A stretch of DNA of 33,801 nucleotides from the NCBI GenBank assembly GCA_000226015.1, contig JH153228.1:19218-53018 (forward strand). The letters are read 5' to 3'. This document shows, piece after piece, positions 11,558 through 21,732 of the stretch. Under the pieces are notes generated by a model. It was given only the letters and a program-made list of their open reading frames with translations. It was not told the DNA's origin and searched no databases. Made by a program: the position numbers and the translations under genes. The stretch comes from Mnemiopsis leidyi. Its lineage: Eukaryota > Ctenophora > Tentaculata > Lobata > Bolinopsidae. How positions within the stretch are numbered: the stretch's first letter is position 1; each line of letters starts with the position of its first letter.

Positions 11558-14500
11558 TCAGAACGATGCCGAGATGATCTGCTGCATATTCTTCTTCATT
11601 TTAGCTACCTCCGCGTTGTGGCTCTCCATCAGGAATTGCTTGTGTAACATTGAAACTTCACGCTTTAATTCGCCCTGAAAACAAGATGTCATATAAACGC
11701 CATGTCCAATCGCAAAAAGTTTGTAGGTTTCGTGATTTGTCACCAAGAGGCCAATCGAGCCCTCGCTTTAACTTACCGGAAGTAAGTAAGTAGTTAGCGA
11801 CTTTGAGATACCTACCGGAACTTACGCTTACAAAATATAGTAGTAAGCGACTTTGAGAAACTTACCGGAATTTTAGCTTACAAAAGTACAAAATATAGTA
11901 TTAGCGACTTTGAGATACTTACCGGAATTTTTGCTTACAAAATATAGTAGTTAGCGACTTTGAGATACTTAACATAATTTTTGCTTACAAAATATAGTAG
12001 TTAGCGACTTTGAGATACTTAACATAATTTTTGCTTACAAAATATAGTAGTTAGCGTCTTTGAGATACTTAACGGAATTTTAGCTTACAAAATATAGTAG
12101 TTAGCGACTTTGAGATACTTACCGAAACTTATGCTTAGCGACTTTGAAATACTTACCGGAAGATCTTGCTGCTGATTGGCGTGCAGTTTGTCAAGCTCGT
12201 CTGAGGCCGTGTTGTACTGCTTTGCGAGATTTTTCAGATCATTCAGTATCTTCGTCTGTAATTAAATATATTTCAGCAGAGTTAAATCATAAGCAAGCAG
12301 GATTGAATGATAAGTGGTTTCGGAATGGGCGGTTTGCAATTTGTTGAAAGTTTGTTCAAAAATCTGAAATCAGCAAGATTCCTGGAATTGAGAGAAGGGG
12401 GCATTGAGGCATTCAGGTTACACTTAATTATGTAGTTAACTACAGATTGGGGACTAAAAAACACTTACTTGATTAACCCGAAGGGTGGTGTAAAACTTCT
12501 GTTGGGTGCGGAAGGTATTAGCAAGCTTCTCTTCCATTTCCTTGCATTTCTCTATCTCTCCCTCCCAGGTGTGGATCAATGTGTCCACCTGTACCTGGTA
12601 TTGCTCTTGAAGCTTCTTTCGCTCCAAACCTGGTTCAGGAGTAATGGGTAAACATTGAAAATAAACATTCCTTTACGCTCCATACCTGGATCAGGAGTAA
12701 TGGGTAAACATAGAAACATTCCTTTACGCTCCAAACCTGGATCAGGAGTAATGGGTAAAAATAGAAAATACAGATTCCTTTACGAGTGATTGGTCAACAT
12801 TTCGAGCATGAAGGTGTCAGTGTTTTTGACCATTCTTTACATTTCGATAACTTGAAAAATATTTCAAAAATAAGAAGTCTGTTAACGAGCGTTATGTTAA
12901 AACTGGATCTAAGAAACACATCATTGATTTGAGACAATAACATACATAGCTTAAAAAGTTAAAATAAAGCACGGGTTCGATTCAACGTCGTTAAATCTGT
13001 ACAAAAGAACGAACCTTGACGATGTGCGATGTCCTCCATCTTCTTGGTACTGACTTTGATGGAAGCATCCAGGAACTGTTTGGAGTGCTTCCGTTTGACA
13101 CCGGTTTTCTGTGCCAAACTTGTCTGCATCATGTTCAGGAAAGCGCTCATGTCCTCAGTAGAGTCCAGGTTCTGGGAGAAACAGTTGGTTCAGAAGAAGT
13201 GAATAAAGTTAAGTATACTACATGTCTGATGAAAACAGAGAATGGGGCCGCAGGGCGGACCAGTATCAATCAGTGATCTAGAGCGCAATTGTGCCAATTG
13301 TGTTTGGCTACTCTGTATGTATGTTTGTATGGTGACAGAGAGACTCATTGAAACAAAAACATGTGATCAATAGAACAATCTCGTAGCACTATAAAGACAA
13401 AATTAAAACATTAAATCCGCAATAAAACCAGAACTTTCGCCTTTCCCTTTCTCAGATGTCTTGATGTTCATGCAGCTTTAAAAAGTCCATGCAATGACCC
13501 ATTTACGAACCACTCTAGCTCTACAAATTTCATGCATAAATTTCTGCTTAAAATCACACATCATCTGCTTAGAATCACACATCATCATCAAAGTCCTCGT
13601 CCATGAAGCCATTACTTATCTCTTTTCTCAAGAATAACTTCCTCCATCTCATCACCACCACACCTTCTCAGCACGTCTAATGCCTCCCCCAAAGTGCGCT
13701 TAGAAAGGAGCTCTCTGACACCCGTTCCGCAGCGCCGCTGTAATGTCACTTCAACATCACTCCTCTTGGTCAACAGGCTGTCTCCGCATCTCTTTATGAT
13801 TTCAATCACCTCGTCCGTGCTTCGTTTTTTGAGATCTCCTATGTTCATGACGGTTCCACATCTTTTTACGAACTCCTCCTCGATCTCACTCCTTTTTTCC
13901 AGAAGTCCGGTCCCGCAGCGTGTCACAAAAGAGATGATATCGTCAGCACTCTTTTTTTCGATCAATTCCTCGATGCTCTCTCCACACCGTTTGAGAAATT
14001 CGACCTTGTCCCCGTTTCTCTTGACCCTCTTAATTCCATTATCGGTGCAACGTCTCAAATAATCAACTAACTCTACAGCACTTCGTTTTTCGATTTCTTC
14101 GGCTTTACATACAACAAGTTTTGGAATATTGTTTGGAACTTCCCATCCATAACAGACCAATATGATGGCAAGAAAGATATACACCCTCATTGAAACAGAA
14201 ATTTAACCACAAGACAAGAAACAAAAAGCGTATGTTAACGGTATTGTAGTTAAAGAAGAGAACTAGGGACATGGGCAGTTATAAGAACCAACGCAATATC
14301 CAATATTCTATGGGGTAATATAACGTTAGTACACATGTACTATCTGTTGCAGATAATTTATTTCCGTGGTTATTATTAAATTATATGACGTTTGCTCTCA
14401 ATGCTCACATGGACTAGAAAATAATCGCTGATCAGAGAACCAGACTAGATAAAAATGCTTTCTTCAGCTACAAAATACTATCATAACACCGTTCTGGTAC

Positions 14501-15818
14501 ATAAGCAGATGACGTAACACATCATGGCAATAGCTCATCATTTATTGTTTGACTACTCGAAATACGACAAACACGCACTAAACTCCCTCCGAAATGCCCA
14601 GAGTAACCATAATAGTTAATGAAGTAATTTGGGCTAATGAAGTAATTTCAGACGTTCGTCGGGGCGGACTAAATTAGCCGACCGAGTAATTATCAACTTT
14701 CTCTTGTGGGAGATATCTGCTCAATGCAGTAAAGCAAATTTTATTTCGTAGCATTTTTATCGCTCTGTTATCAGTTTTGAGATATCAGCAATTTACACTA
14801 CGCACTCGACAGTGTAACTTGTTTTACGCTGTAATGATTTCTCTGTTACAGCTCTAAAGAATTTGGAGGAGATTCTGAACTCGACTCTTTGCTCTATTCT
14901 GAAGGAAACCAGGGTACAGACTGTGAAGAACTGAACCCTAATGCTTGAGCGAACAAAAGGAACAAGAACTTTCTCGCAAATTGGTTGTTGATGCACAATA
15001 ACATCAGCGTTTGTAAATAAGAAGCAGCAAAGATCGATGAATTAAAAAGCCATATGTTGGTTGATCAAAAAACCTTAATATAATGTCAACAGAAACAGTT
15101 AGAATCCGTAAAAACTGCCGTCAATAAGGAAATCAGAGGTTGGAGCGATATTGTCAGGACAAATGTCTCCCAAGCTCCTTTCCCCACCACCGAAGTGATT
15201 AAGAACGTTGTGCGAAACCCGGTTGAGCAGAGCGATCGTAATAGGAGTTTTATAATTAATGGTGAGGCAGATGCAGAGGATAAAGAAAAAACGTCTGAGG
15301 ACATTCTAGCGGACGTATTTTTTGATCGGAACAAACAGGTGGAAACCGTTCAGAAGCCAAAGGTTGTAGCAGTAAGGAGAAACCAGATGTCAGAACTGCC
15401 AGACCGATCAAGGTAACACTAACTAACCCCAATGAAGTTACATCAGTTATAAGTAGGAGTAATCTCCTGAAGCAATCGCCGAAGAAGTACTTAAGGAACT
15501 TTACCTGGCTCCAGATAGGAGTTTAGAAGAAAGAAAAGAGTATCAAAAACTGGTGTGCGAGGTGAAAAGACAACTTGAACAAGAGCCAGAATAGTACCAC
15601 TACATCAAAAACAAGCGTTTGAAATTGAGGAAAAAATAGCTGGTTTGAAATCATCTCAAAATGATAGCAACAAAATTTACCTGAGATTCGAGATCTAAAT
15701 CGGCACTGTCGCCGTTTTCGGTGTTTTGCGAATTCTGTGATCCTGGACCGTCTTTCTCCACTTTAGCACGCGCTCCTTCCGAATCATTCTTCTTTACTCT
15801 CTTATTGGTGGGGGCCAT
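11558..15818 (-). CDS. SYCP3: SYCP3, synaptonemal complex lateral-element protein (5 exons)
   Basis: Exons are 15681-15818, 13015-13171, 12469-12629, 12157-12255 and 11558-11674. All have GT-AG junctions and agreeing phases (0, 1, 0, 0), giving 223 residues; human SYCP3 has 236. SYCP3 is a coiled-coil protein that bundles along meiotic chromosome axes. The N-terminus is basic and polar (MAPTNKRVKK). The Cor1 region follows (EDMSAFLNMMQ, KRKHSKQFLDASIKVSTKKMEDI), then a long helix. The end, ELKREVSMLHKQFLMES to KMKKNMQQIISASF, parallels human EFKKEMAMLQKKIMMET to LQSMLF. The start chosen is the ATG at 15818 (agATGGCC), not the in-frame upstream ATGs. Intron 1 (2.5 kb) holds another intact gene and a LINE relic; introns 2 and 4 hold splice-junction minisatellites. 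Confidence 0.9.
11771..12160 (-). repeat. ~50-bp minisatellite repeating the 5' splice site of SYCP3 exon 4
   Basis: Read on the minus strand, exon 4 ends ...ttccg|gtaagtat. That junction followed by 'ctcaaagtcgctaactac' and 'tatattttgtaagc' recurs about eight times down the intron, mostly every 50 bp (one unit of 57, one of about 34). Several copies keep a perfect ttccg|gtaagt donor; others have mutated to ttatgttaagt or ttccgttaagt. Confidence 0.92.
12617..12777 (-). repeat. 51-56-bp triplication of the 3' splice site of SYCP3 exon 3
   Basis: Three tandem units each carry, on the minus strand, 'attactcctgawccag' followed by gt(t/a)tggagcg. That is the acceptor and first codons of exon 3. 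The exon boundaries would fall at 12629, 12685 and 12736. Only the 12629 acceptor keeps the frame into exon 3: the unit lengths of 51 and 56 nt mean that starting at either upstream copy shifts it. Confidence 0.9.
13563..13606. repeat. Short duplication downstream of the secreted-precursor gene
   Basis: A near-perfect 2x repeat (aatcacacatcatc with flank) lies just past the stop codon of the 192-residue precursor, in its presumed 3'UTR. The downstream copy adds a catcat run. Confidence 0.5.
13612..14190 (-). CDS. Secreted repeat precursor with seven Cys/dibasic units
   Basis: A 192-residue uninterrupted frame from ATG to TAA. Residues 1-16 form a clear signal peptide (MRVYIFLAIILVCYGW). Seven imperfect units of 19-24 residues follow. 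Each starts at a basic pair (mostly KRS) and contains a run of acidic and hydrophobic residues, then (K/R)RCG or a close variant, with one Cys per unit (48, 69, 92, 111, 135, 154, 177; another at 28). Basic pairs at 35, 57, 67, 79, 99, 109, 122, 133, 142, 152, 164, 175 and 189 are candidate prohormone-convertase sites. Gly after Cys is not followed by a basic pair, so amidation is not predicted. I recognise no family. It could be a peptide-hormone or neuropeptide precursor, another secreted bioactive peptide precursor, or a secreted structural repeat protein. It lies on the same strand, entirely within SYCP3 intron 1. Confidence 0.8.
   Translation of the reverse strand: MRVYIFLAIILVCYGWEVPNNIPKLVVCKAEEIEKRSAVELVDYLRRCTDNGIKRVKRNGDKVEFLKRCGESIEELIEKKSADDIISFVTRCGTGLLEKRSEIEEEFVKRCGTVMNIGDLKKRSTDEVIEIIKRCGDSLLTKRSDVEVTLQRRCGTGVRELLSKRTLGEALDVLRRCGGDEMEEVILEKRDK
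15084..15650 (+). mobile_element. LINE ORF1 relic
   Basis: The plus-strand translation gives a typical LINE ORF1 sequence: VKTAVNKEIRGWSDIVRTNV, then RNRSFIINGEADAEDKE, then (one frame over) RPIKVTLTNPNEV, then (another shift) KELYLAPDRSLEERKEY and YHYIKNKRLKLRKK. The RRM-like core and its order are those of ORF1 proteins of CR1/L2/jockey-like elements. Two frameshifts and an internal TAG show that it is dead. It lies antisense in SYCP3 intron 1 and may be the same family as the RT relic at 8.7-9.2 kb. Confidence 0.75.
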
Positions 15819-15824
15819 CTCTGT

Positions 15825-15837
15825 CTGACGTACTATC
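15825..15837 (-). promoter_or_regulatory. 3' splice-site-like sequence before the SYCP3 start
   Basis: The minus strand reads gatagtacgtcag and then 6 nt (acagag) to the ATG. The pyrimidine tract lies further upstream (tattttttgatgatag), so this is a weaker acceptor than those of MSH5 or the CPEB genes. Confidence 0.3.
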
Positions 15838-16297
15838 ATCAAAAAATATATAAAGATTTATTAAGTCAAGTCTTTAAATTGACAAAATGGTCCTAGTTCT
15901 GCAATCTGCATTAAGGCTTAAAGAGGCCGGTTGAAAAACTCGACCTCGCAAAATTAATTGTCCCGAAAGGCTAAAATGGTGCTTTCTTAATATGGTAGTC
16001 TTTTGGTCTGATGAAACGATGAAACATATCGGGCGATTGAAAGGCGCTTCTTTAAGAACTACCGACCTGCCAAAACCCCTACAGCGAATTTTATGACTTT
16101 ATGAGGACATACCACAATCAAAAATTACAGCAGCAACTATCTGGCCAGCGATTGTCGTAAGGATAGTCAAAATCTTCGCACAACCTATCGTTGAAAACAA
16201 CCTAAAGAATTTAACAAGCTGTCAAATTTGCCATAAAACGAATTTGCTTGGCATATAGATAGTTCTTTTTCCCAAAATGATTCCACTTCCGCCGGCG

Positions 16298-16669
16298 AAC
16301 GGAGCCCCGAGGTCGATATATATACCCGCACTTTAGCAGCTTATTGTGGACACATTTTATCCACAAACAGTTTGCTTGGTCCCTTATTTAAGCATTACTG
16401 TACATGACCCCGGCCCCCGAGATGATTTTCAGAAATTCGTTCATGAGTCATAATTATACGTAATAAAAAATTATTAATAAATTATTACATTAACTAATTA
16501 GTATAATTATCTAAAAATCTATCTATTTTTTCAAAATGAGTGTCGCCATGTATAAAAATAAGTTTTTTAAAGCGAATTCACTGAACACATTGATTCTATA
16601 ATAAATAGACTTGGCACAATATTAGTCGCTAAGGTGGGTATATATATCGAACTAGGGGTTGAACGGGTT
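16298..16669. mobile_element. Fold-back (MITE-like) element with ~50-bp inverted ends
   Basis: The left arm (16298-16345) and right arm (16618-16669) are imperfect inverted copies. The core tcgatatatatacccgc at 16313-16329 pairs with gtgggtatatatatcga at 16634-16650, 16 of 17 positions. The interior has no open frame. Boundaries and target-site duplications were not resolved. Confidence 0.6.
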
Positions 16670-17331
16670 AAAACTCGATATCATATAAATACCAGGTGCT
16701 GCTTGTACTTGACTCATGAGGTCAACCTTTTTCAACCCCTCTCCTCACCTTGAAATATGTGTGAATACTATGTTGAAGTTTCGTAAAATTGTACAAATTG
16801 GCTTGATCAGAGTTAGCTTATATAAAATGAATGCAAATGAAACGAGTCGTGTAGTATGTTTATAAATAACAATAGAAATGTATTACGATATAGTATAACA
16901 ATGATGGCATGAGGCCTGGGCCCAAAGGCTATCTTTATGTTTAGTATGTTCATATTGATGTTCCATTAAAAACATTGTAACCTTGTACCTTATGGGTGGA
17001 CAGCTTTGAGGCTACAAAAAGATCGCCTCTTACGAACTGTGCTCTTTTGAGTTGGAAGTATAAAAAAGAAATCTTATCCTGAAACAATTTGGGTTAAAAA
17101 AGTTTAATCAAAAATTTCTCTGGCTTTTTGTCTGATAGCCTAAGATGGATTGATCTTGAAAGCTTTCCACCTACAAGGTGTAACAAGGGAAAACGACACG
17201 TGCATACAGCTATACAGTAAAACCTCAAAGTTATGATAAGATATTAACAACAGAATTTAGAATTAATAGCATCAGAAAAAGTTTGCGATGGACACCGGCC
17301 ATTTTTGCATCATAGTTCATGACGTATAATA

Positions 17332-17463
17332 TTACATGACAAGGGTCCGAGTCTCCCAGAGATCGCATAGCAGGACACTCTCCAACTTGAAGCCCGACAA
17401 ATCCAGGCCGCGGATCCGGTACCTGGCCCCGGCCTTGTCCGCGGACAGAGTCCCTTCTTTCAA
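17332..17463 (-). CDS. Unidentified coding-like segment, possible last exon
   Basis: A GC-richer island with an open minus-strand frame ending in TAA. It includes SADKAGARYRIRGLDLSGFK and ends in WETRTLVM. An acceptor could lie at 'ttactagatag' or 'ttgaaag' just upstream. Base composition and residue make-up look coding next to AT-rich flanks, but I recognise no family. It may pair with the segment at 17656-17850, with a 0.2-0.3 kb intron between. A pseudogene fragment is equally possible. Confidence 0.3.
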   Translation of the reverse strand: MKEGTLSADKAGARYRIRGLDLSGFKLESVLLCDLWETRTLVM

Positions 17464-17655
17464 CTATCTAGTAAGCTACTAGCCAACTTAGTACTTATCT
17501 TAAATCCTTTTCTTTTTTTCTTTTTTTTAAACTTTTAAGGAGGAAATACGAGGACGTACTTTAAGAAAGGAAATTTTTATTGCATGAATGAAACTTGGCC
17601 GTGCTAAAAATTTGTTTAATTAACGCCCTGTTCCTATACAGTCAAATCGACAAGC

Positions 17656-17850
17656 TCAAATTTTCATATTTCCCCCATTAAATACGTCCATCATTACAGC
17701 AAACCGTACCCTGTCCGTGAACAACCCGGGGTACACGAACACCAGGCTTCTTGGAGAGTGCCCATAGCAGTACGTCTTGACAGTCAATTCGCAGCTTATC
17801 AAACATTTCACGTTTTCAAGGACTGATTCCAGGCCCTGACGCAGTTGCAC
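17656..17850 (-). CDS. Unidentified coding-like segment, possible exon
   Basis: A 64-codon open minus-strand frame without an ATG, including CELTVKTYCYGHSPRSLVFV and then YPGLFTDRVRFAVMMDVF. Possible acceptors lie near 17845 (tttaaag) and 17834 (gcgtcag); possible donors are GACAGG|GTACGG and GCT|GTAATG. Higher GC than the flanks suggests an exon. No family recognised, and no further exons were found between here and CPEB-A. Confidence 0.3.
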   Translation of the reverse strand: MQLRQGLESVLENVKCLISCELTVKTYCYGHSPRSLVFVYPGLFTDRVRFAVMMDVFNGGNMKI

Positions 17851-19942
17851 ACTTTAAATCGAAAATTTCAATAGAATCAAATATTAGAGAACACGCTTTC
17901 CAATATCAGAGGAATATAAGAGTAGTAATTGATACAATATTATATACATTATACATATTAAGTACTATTGATATACAAGGCGAGAAAAAGTTTCTGGGCC
18001 AGAGTTAACCAAAAATCAGTTAACGCTGAGATCATTTTCGTCACCTCTATAGCTGAATTATGATCTAAAATCAGAGGATGAAATGGTTCACAAATTCTCG
18101 GTCAATTCTTTTTGGCCCGCCTTGACTTAAAGCTTGATAAATAAGTTTCTAAAAAGATCAATAATAATAATAATAATAATAGCAAATACACAGTTATGTG
18201 ATATTAATATTCAATCAAAACATCGCCGGGTCAACGTGTTGAGGATCCAGCCAAGGTTCTAAAAATATCTGCCATATAGTATAGTATCAATACAAATTAC
18301 TAAATTAAATAAGAAATTAGTTGTAAAACTAGAAAAGTTATAGATTAGTTATAGATTATAGTAATATAGATTATAATAAATATTAAATATTGTTGAATAC
18401 ATATGCACAGTAACACAATTATACAGTAATTTGTAGTTTGCAAACTAGTTTTGGAGCTGAATTCATCTTGCAATCTTGCATCAAAATAGAGAAATCAAGT
18501 ATAAAGCAACTTTATTGTTTGCTTTAAAAGAGGATTATGTCAGATCAAATTTCACTGCAACTGACGCCTTATTATTTTACACAGTTAAATCTTAAACGTG
18601 AAAACCAGCATAGAGCAGCTCATATAAACAAATTTCACTAATTAGGCTGTCAAATGTCCATTTTCACACTCTCATTTTATGATCAGCTTATAAAATCAAC
18701 ACGAAACTAATTGTTAATTATCCAACTATTGTTAATAGATAAAATTGATAAAAGAATCTTACGTATTTCGTATTATATTAAAATAGAACCCGAATCGCCA
18801 AATTAAAGCCAGTCAATTAAGTTTCCCATTAGCAGAAAAAACAAAAATAACATAACCACCCATTTTTTCTATGAAAAAGCCGTTCTAGTCACACTGAGCT
18901 AGAGGGCCAGTGTTAAAAGCAGAACTCGATACAATTAAGACAGGGGAGGCGGAAAATGCCTACAACTCTTGGGGCCACTTTTCAGCTGAAACTTTGCCTT
19001 CGGCAGTGCTCAGACCTCCTAGCTAACACTTGTAGCTGTGAAACGTAAACTTAGCTTTTCTGTTAAAAAATATGGCACCTGTATTTACTAGAGTTTCTTT
19101 ATGCTTAATGTTTGGATCGGTTAAATATATTACTGCCGCAAAATTCATGGTTTTCGATTGGCCCTGGCAAAGTATTAAAACAATTGATTCTAGATTAAAT
19201 TAGTCAATAAAAAAGTGATATCGTGACACCTTTTTTCATCATTATTATCAGTGCACAAAAGTTAACTAGAGCAGCTTTGGTTGCGTGAAGAATTTACTGG
19301 AATTTTTTAAAACGTTGGCACACGTCAGATGAAATATAAGTTGTTAGCATGGCCCCCTTGTTCCGGCATCCCTGCGTTGAGGTGGAAAATTTTTCTTGAC
19401 CTTACAAACCGACTGCTGTGAGTGCCGTTCACATGTTCCGTGAATAAAATGTTCGCAAAATGAAATCATTACTTAATCAAGGCTTTAACCCATACCCCCT
19501 TCAAAAGAAAAATCCCGATAAAATCAGTTTATAAGTTAAAATCCCAAACACCGAGCTGTTTTTACTTCATGTGAACGGCATCCGACCAGTAAAACCTAAA
19601 CAAATTTACAAACATTTATCAAGTTATGTGATGTGAAGACGACTTCCCGGTCTTTTTAAACTACCGCATGCGATAAAAGAGATAACTAATTTACATAATT
19701 GCCAAACGTAACAGTTAAAGTATGCAAAACGTCGTTAGGTTATTAATTATGTTCATATTTTACAGGAGAAAGTTTATTCAGCACTGACAATCGGTCATTC
19801 TACACGAAGTGATTTGTTGCATAAAAAGTAGGATTGAAATATTCACGGTCTGTCAATCGTTTGATTAAACATTCTTCAACTCTTAGTTTAAGCTTTAAAG
19901 ACTCAAGCTCACAGCAGGGTACATCTGAATAGATGAGATGAA
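17851..19942. other. AT-rich non-coding stretch left of CPEB-A
   Basis: No gene supported. It contains an (AAT)n microsatellite at about 18162-18180 and a weak inverted pair, caaggcg (17979) and cgccttg (18119), bracketing about 140 bp that could be another small fold-back element. Its right end is the presumed 3'UTR of CPEB-A. Confidence 0.5.
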
Positions 19943-21259
19943 TTACACGATTTTTCCATTGCGAGTACGACAAACTCTTTCGTGCTTAGTGGTGGAGTCG
20001 CGCATGTGCCAATCCCAACAATCCTCACAAAAGTAGTCAAGACACATACGGCAGTAGACGGGACCAGGGTATTCGATACACTTGGAGCAGTTTTCGTTTT
20101 CCCGAATGTACGGGTCTATCTGGATCCGTTTGTCAACTTTCGGGGACATACACTTGACTTGGACATATTTTCCTCTAATGGCCCTTTGGTAGCTTTCCAA
20201 GCTAGAAAAGTTGACCCTGCCAGATCCAAGGGGATATTTATATTTGTCAATGTCAATTTCGACGTAAACGACGTTGCCGAATAAGTCATTCATCACTTTA
20301 GACAGACCAGTCGCTGTAAGCATGCCGTGAAGTCCTCCGACAAAGACTTGGTGGTGCATATTTACTTTGTCCTGCGGTCCGATGACTTTGGTGCTGTCAT
20401 TCAAGTTCCATGGAATGACTTGAATTTCCTTGCTGTTCATCTTTTCTGAACGAACATGATACTTGTACATAGTACCATCGGACACATCACGAAATACTTT
20501 AGCCGAGTACGACCGACAGAATTCGAGTAACTTGTTAACCGAGGTAGCATCATCAAATACAATGTAGACATATCCTTTTGGCTTTTGCCCATTCTTGAAA
20601 GGCGGCCACTCTACCACCAAACTTCCGAACATGCTAAAGGTTTCTTCAAGATTCTCATTGGTGATATCCCATGGAACACCACCTAAGAAAACTTTTCTCG
20701 AGTACTTGTTATCATTAGCATCTTTTGGAGGCAGTTCTCCGGTCCATGTCAACGATGAAGGGGCACAAATCTGTTTTGGCCGTTCTTTTGGTTGTTCATA
20801 GCAAACAGCTGTACTCTCCGAAGGGTAAGCATTGTGATAGCTTTGTTGGGTTTCCAAAGGCAGCGGGGCAAGCTTTGCTTTGATCGGGGTGAGAGAAAAT
20901 GATGGATTGCGCTTTTTTATAGGTGAATGGTGACGTGGATGCAAGTTTGGAATAATTTGCCGACGAACTCCAGGAGACTGATTGAATGGGTCCATGGGAG
21001 ACCTCTGATAACGACCCATGCCCGGTGAGTCGATCAGTTTTCTCAAGTTTTCCATAATGTCGGTCATTGGGCTACTGGGTCCCTTCTCTTTAAACATTGC
21101 ATGCTCAATGGCTCGGTTTTTGGGTGATGCGAATTTCGGGTAGGTGTGTATGTTAGTAAGTTTTGGAGAATACGACTTCCAGGATTTTTTAGCAGGTGAA
21201 CAAGGTGAGTAACTTCTCCTGTTATAGAAATTATCAGTTGAAGTGTTTTTCCAATCCAT
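19943..21259 (-). CDS. CPEB1: CPEB1-type translational regulator (CPEB-A), single coding exon
   Basis: Cytoplasmic polyadenylation element binding protein, 438 residues. It binds U-rich elements in mRNA 3'UTRs and controls poly(A) length and translation, classically in oocytes. Counting from the ATG at 21259: a disordered N-terminus with many SP sites (SYSPCSP, YSPK, ASPK, DSPG, RSPM, QSPG), fitting kinase control; RRM1 from about 189 (KVFLGGVPWDIT, RNP1 KGYVYIVF); RRM2 from about 305 (VFVGGLHGML, YPLGSGRVNF); then a ZZ zinc finger (CSKC, YCRMC, FCEDCW). The YPxGSGR signature marks the CPEB1/Orb subfamily, not CPEB2-4. Its ZZ linker is two residues shorter than usual. The frame stays open upstream to a splice acceptor at 21302, so the ATG with Kozak context gacATGG is the best start. 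It is separated from the other three CPEB genes by MSH5 and the Tudor gene. Confidence 0.93.
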   Translation of the reverse strand: MDWKNTSTDNFYNRRSYSPCSPAKKSWKSYSPKLTNIHTYPKFASPKNRAIEHAMFKEKGPSSPMTDIMENLRKLIDSPGMGRYQRSPMDPFNQSPGVRRQIIPNLHPRHHSPIKKRNPSFSLTPIKAKLAPLPLETQQSYHNAYPSESTAVCYEQPKERPKQICAPSSLTWTGELPPKDANDNKYSRKVFLGGVPWDITNENLEETFSMFGSLVVEWPPFKNGQKPKGYVYIVFDDATSVNKLLEFCRSYSAKVFRDVSDGTMYKYHVRSEKMNSKEIQVIPWNLNDSTKVIGPQDKVNMHHQVFVGGLHGMLTATGLSKVMNDLFGNVVYVEIDIDKYKYPLGSGRVNFSSLESYQRAIRGKYVQVKCMSPKVDKRIQIDPYIRENENCSKCIEYPGPVYCRMCLDYFCEDCWDWHMRDSTTKHERVCRTRNGKIV

Positions 21260-21301
21260 GTCTCCGAAGATACTGCTTTTACTTGGCTTGTGAGTCACCC
21301 A

Positions 21302-21315
21302 CTGTAAAAATACAT
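21302..21315 (-). promoter_or_regulatory. 3' splice site before CPEB-A
   Basis: The minus strand reads atgtatttttacag, a strong pyrimidine-rich acceptor, 42 nt upstream of the CPEB-A ATG. It marks either a 5'UTR intron, an upstream coding exon not found, or a trans-splice site. Confidence 0.5.
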
Positions 21316-21397
21316 TAACATAATTTGCGCTAGCTAGTAGATAAAGCTATCAACTTGATTTTTGAAGAAAGGGTGTATGGCGGAGAATTAAAATCAT

Positions 21398-21729
21398 TAT
21401 ATTCACCAGCGGGCTATATTTTGTCTTGAGAGCTATACCAGCCTGCCCACAATACAGTACACTAAGTAACAGCCCGATCATCATATAATCCGCGATCAGA
21501 CGACACTTAGTATGACATGTAAGAATACAGGCGGGAGCACTTTCACTTTCAAACACTCTCCGATACGATATAGATAATGATATCGCTTGGTTCAATAACT
21601 AAGTTTCTATGCGTAGTTAGATTCAGTTTCGAATTCAAAATGTCTGACACGCACGCACGTGACTATTTACCTATGTTTGTGTCATTGGATACAAAAACTA
21701 TACCCGAGAAGCACCCGCTGGTGAATATA
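21398..21729. repeat. Perfect 16-bp inverted repeat about 300 bp apart
   Basis: tatattcaccagcggg at 21398-21413 is exactly inverted at 21714-21729 (cccgctggtgaatata). The second arm abuts the MITE-like element at 21733, so the two may be parts of a nested or composite fold-back element. Confidence 0.6.
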
Positions 21730-21732
21730 CAC

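Noticed and set aside
13694-14062. 122-codon plus-strand frame
   Set aside because: Antisense shadow of the secreted repeat precursor; it has no repeat or signal structure of its own.
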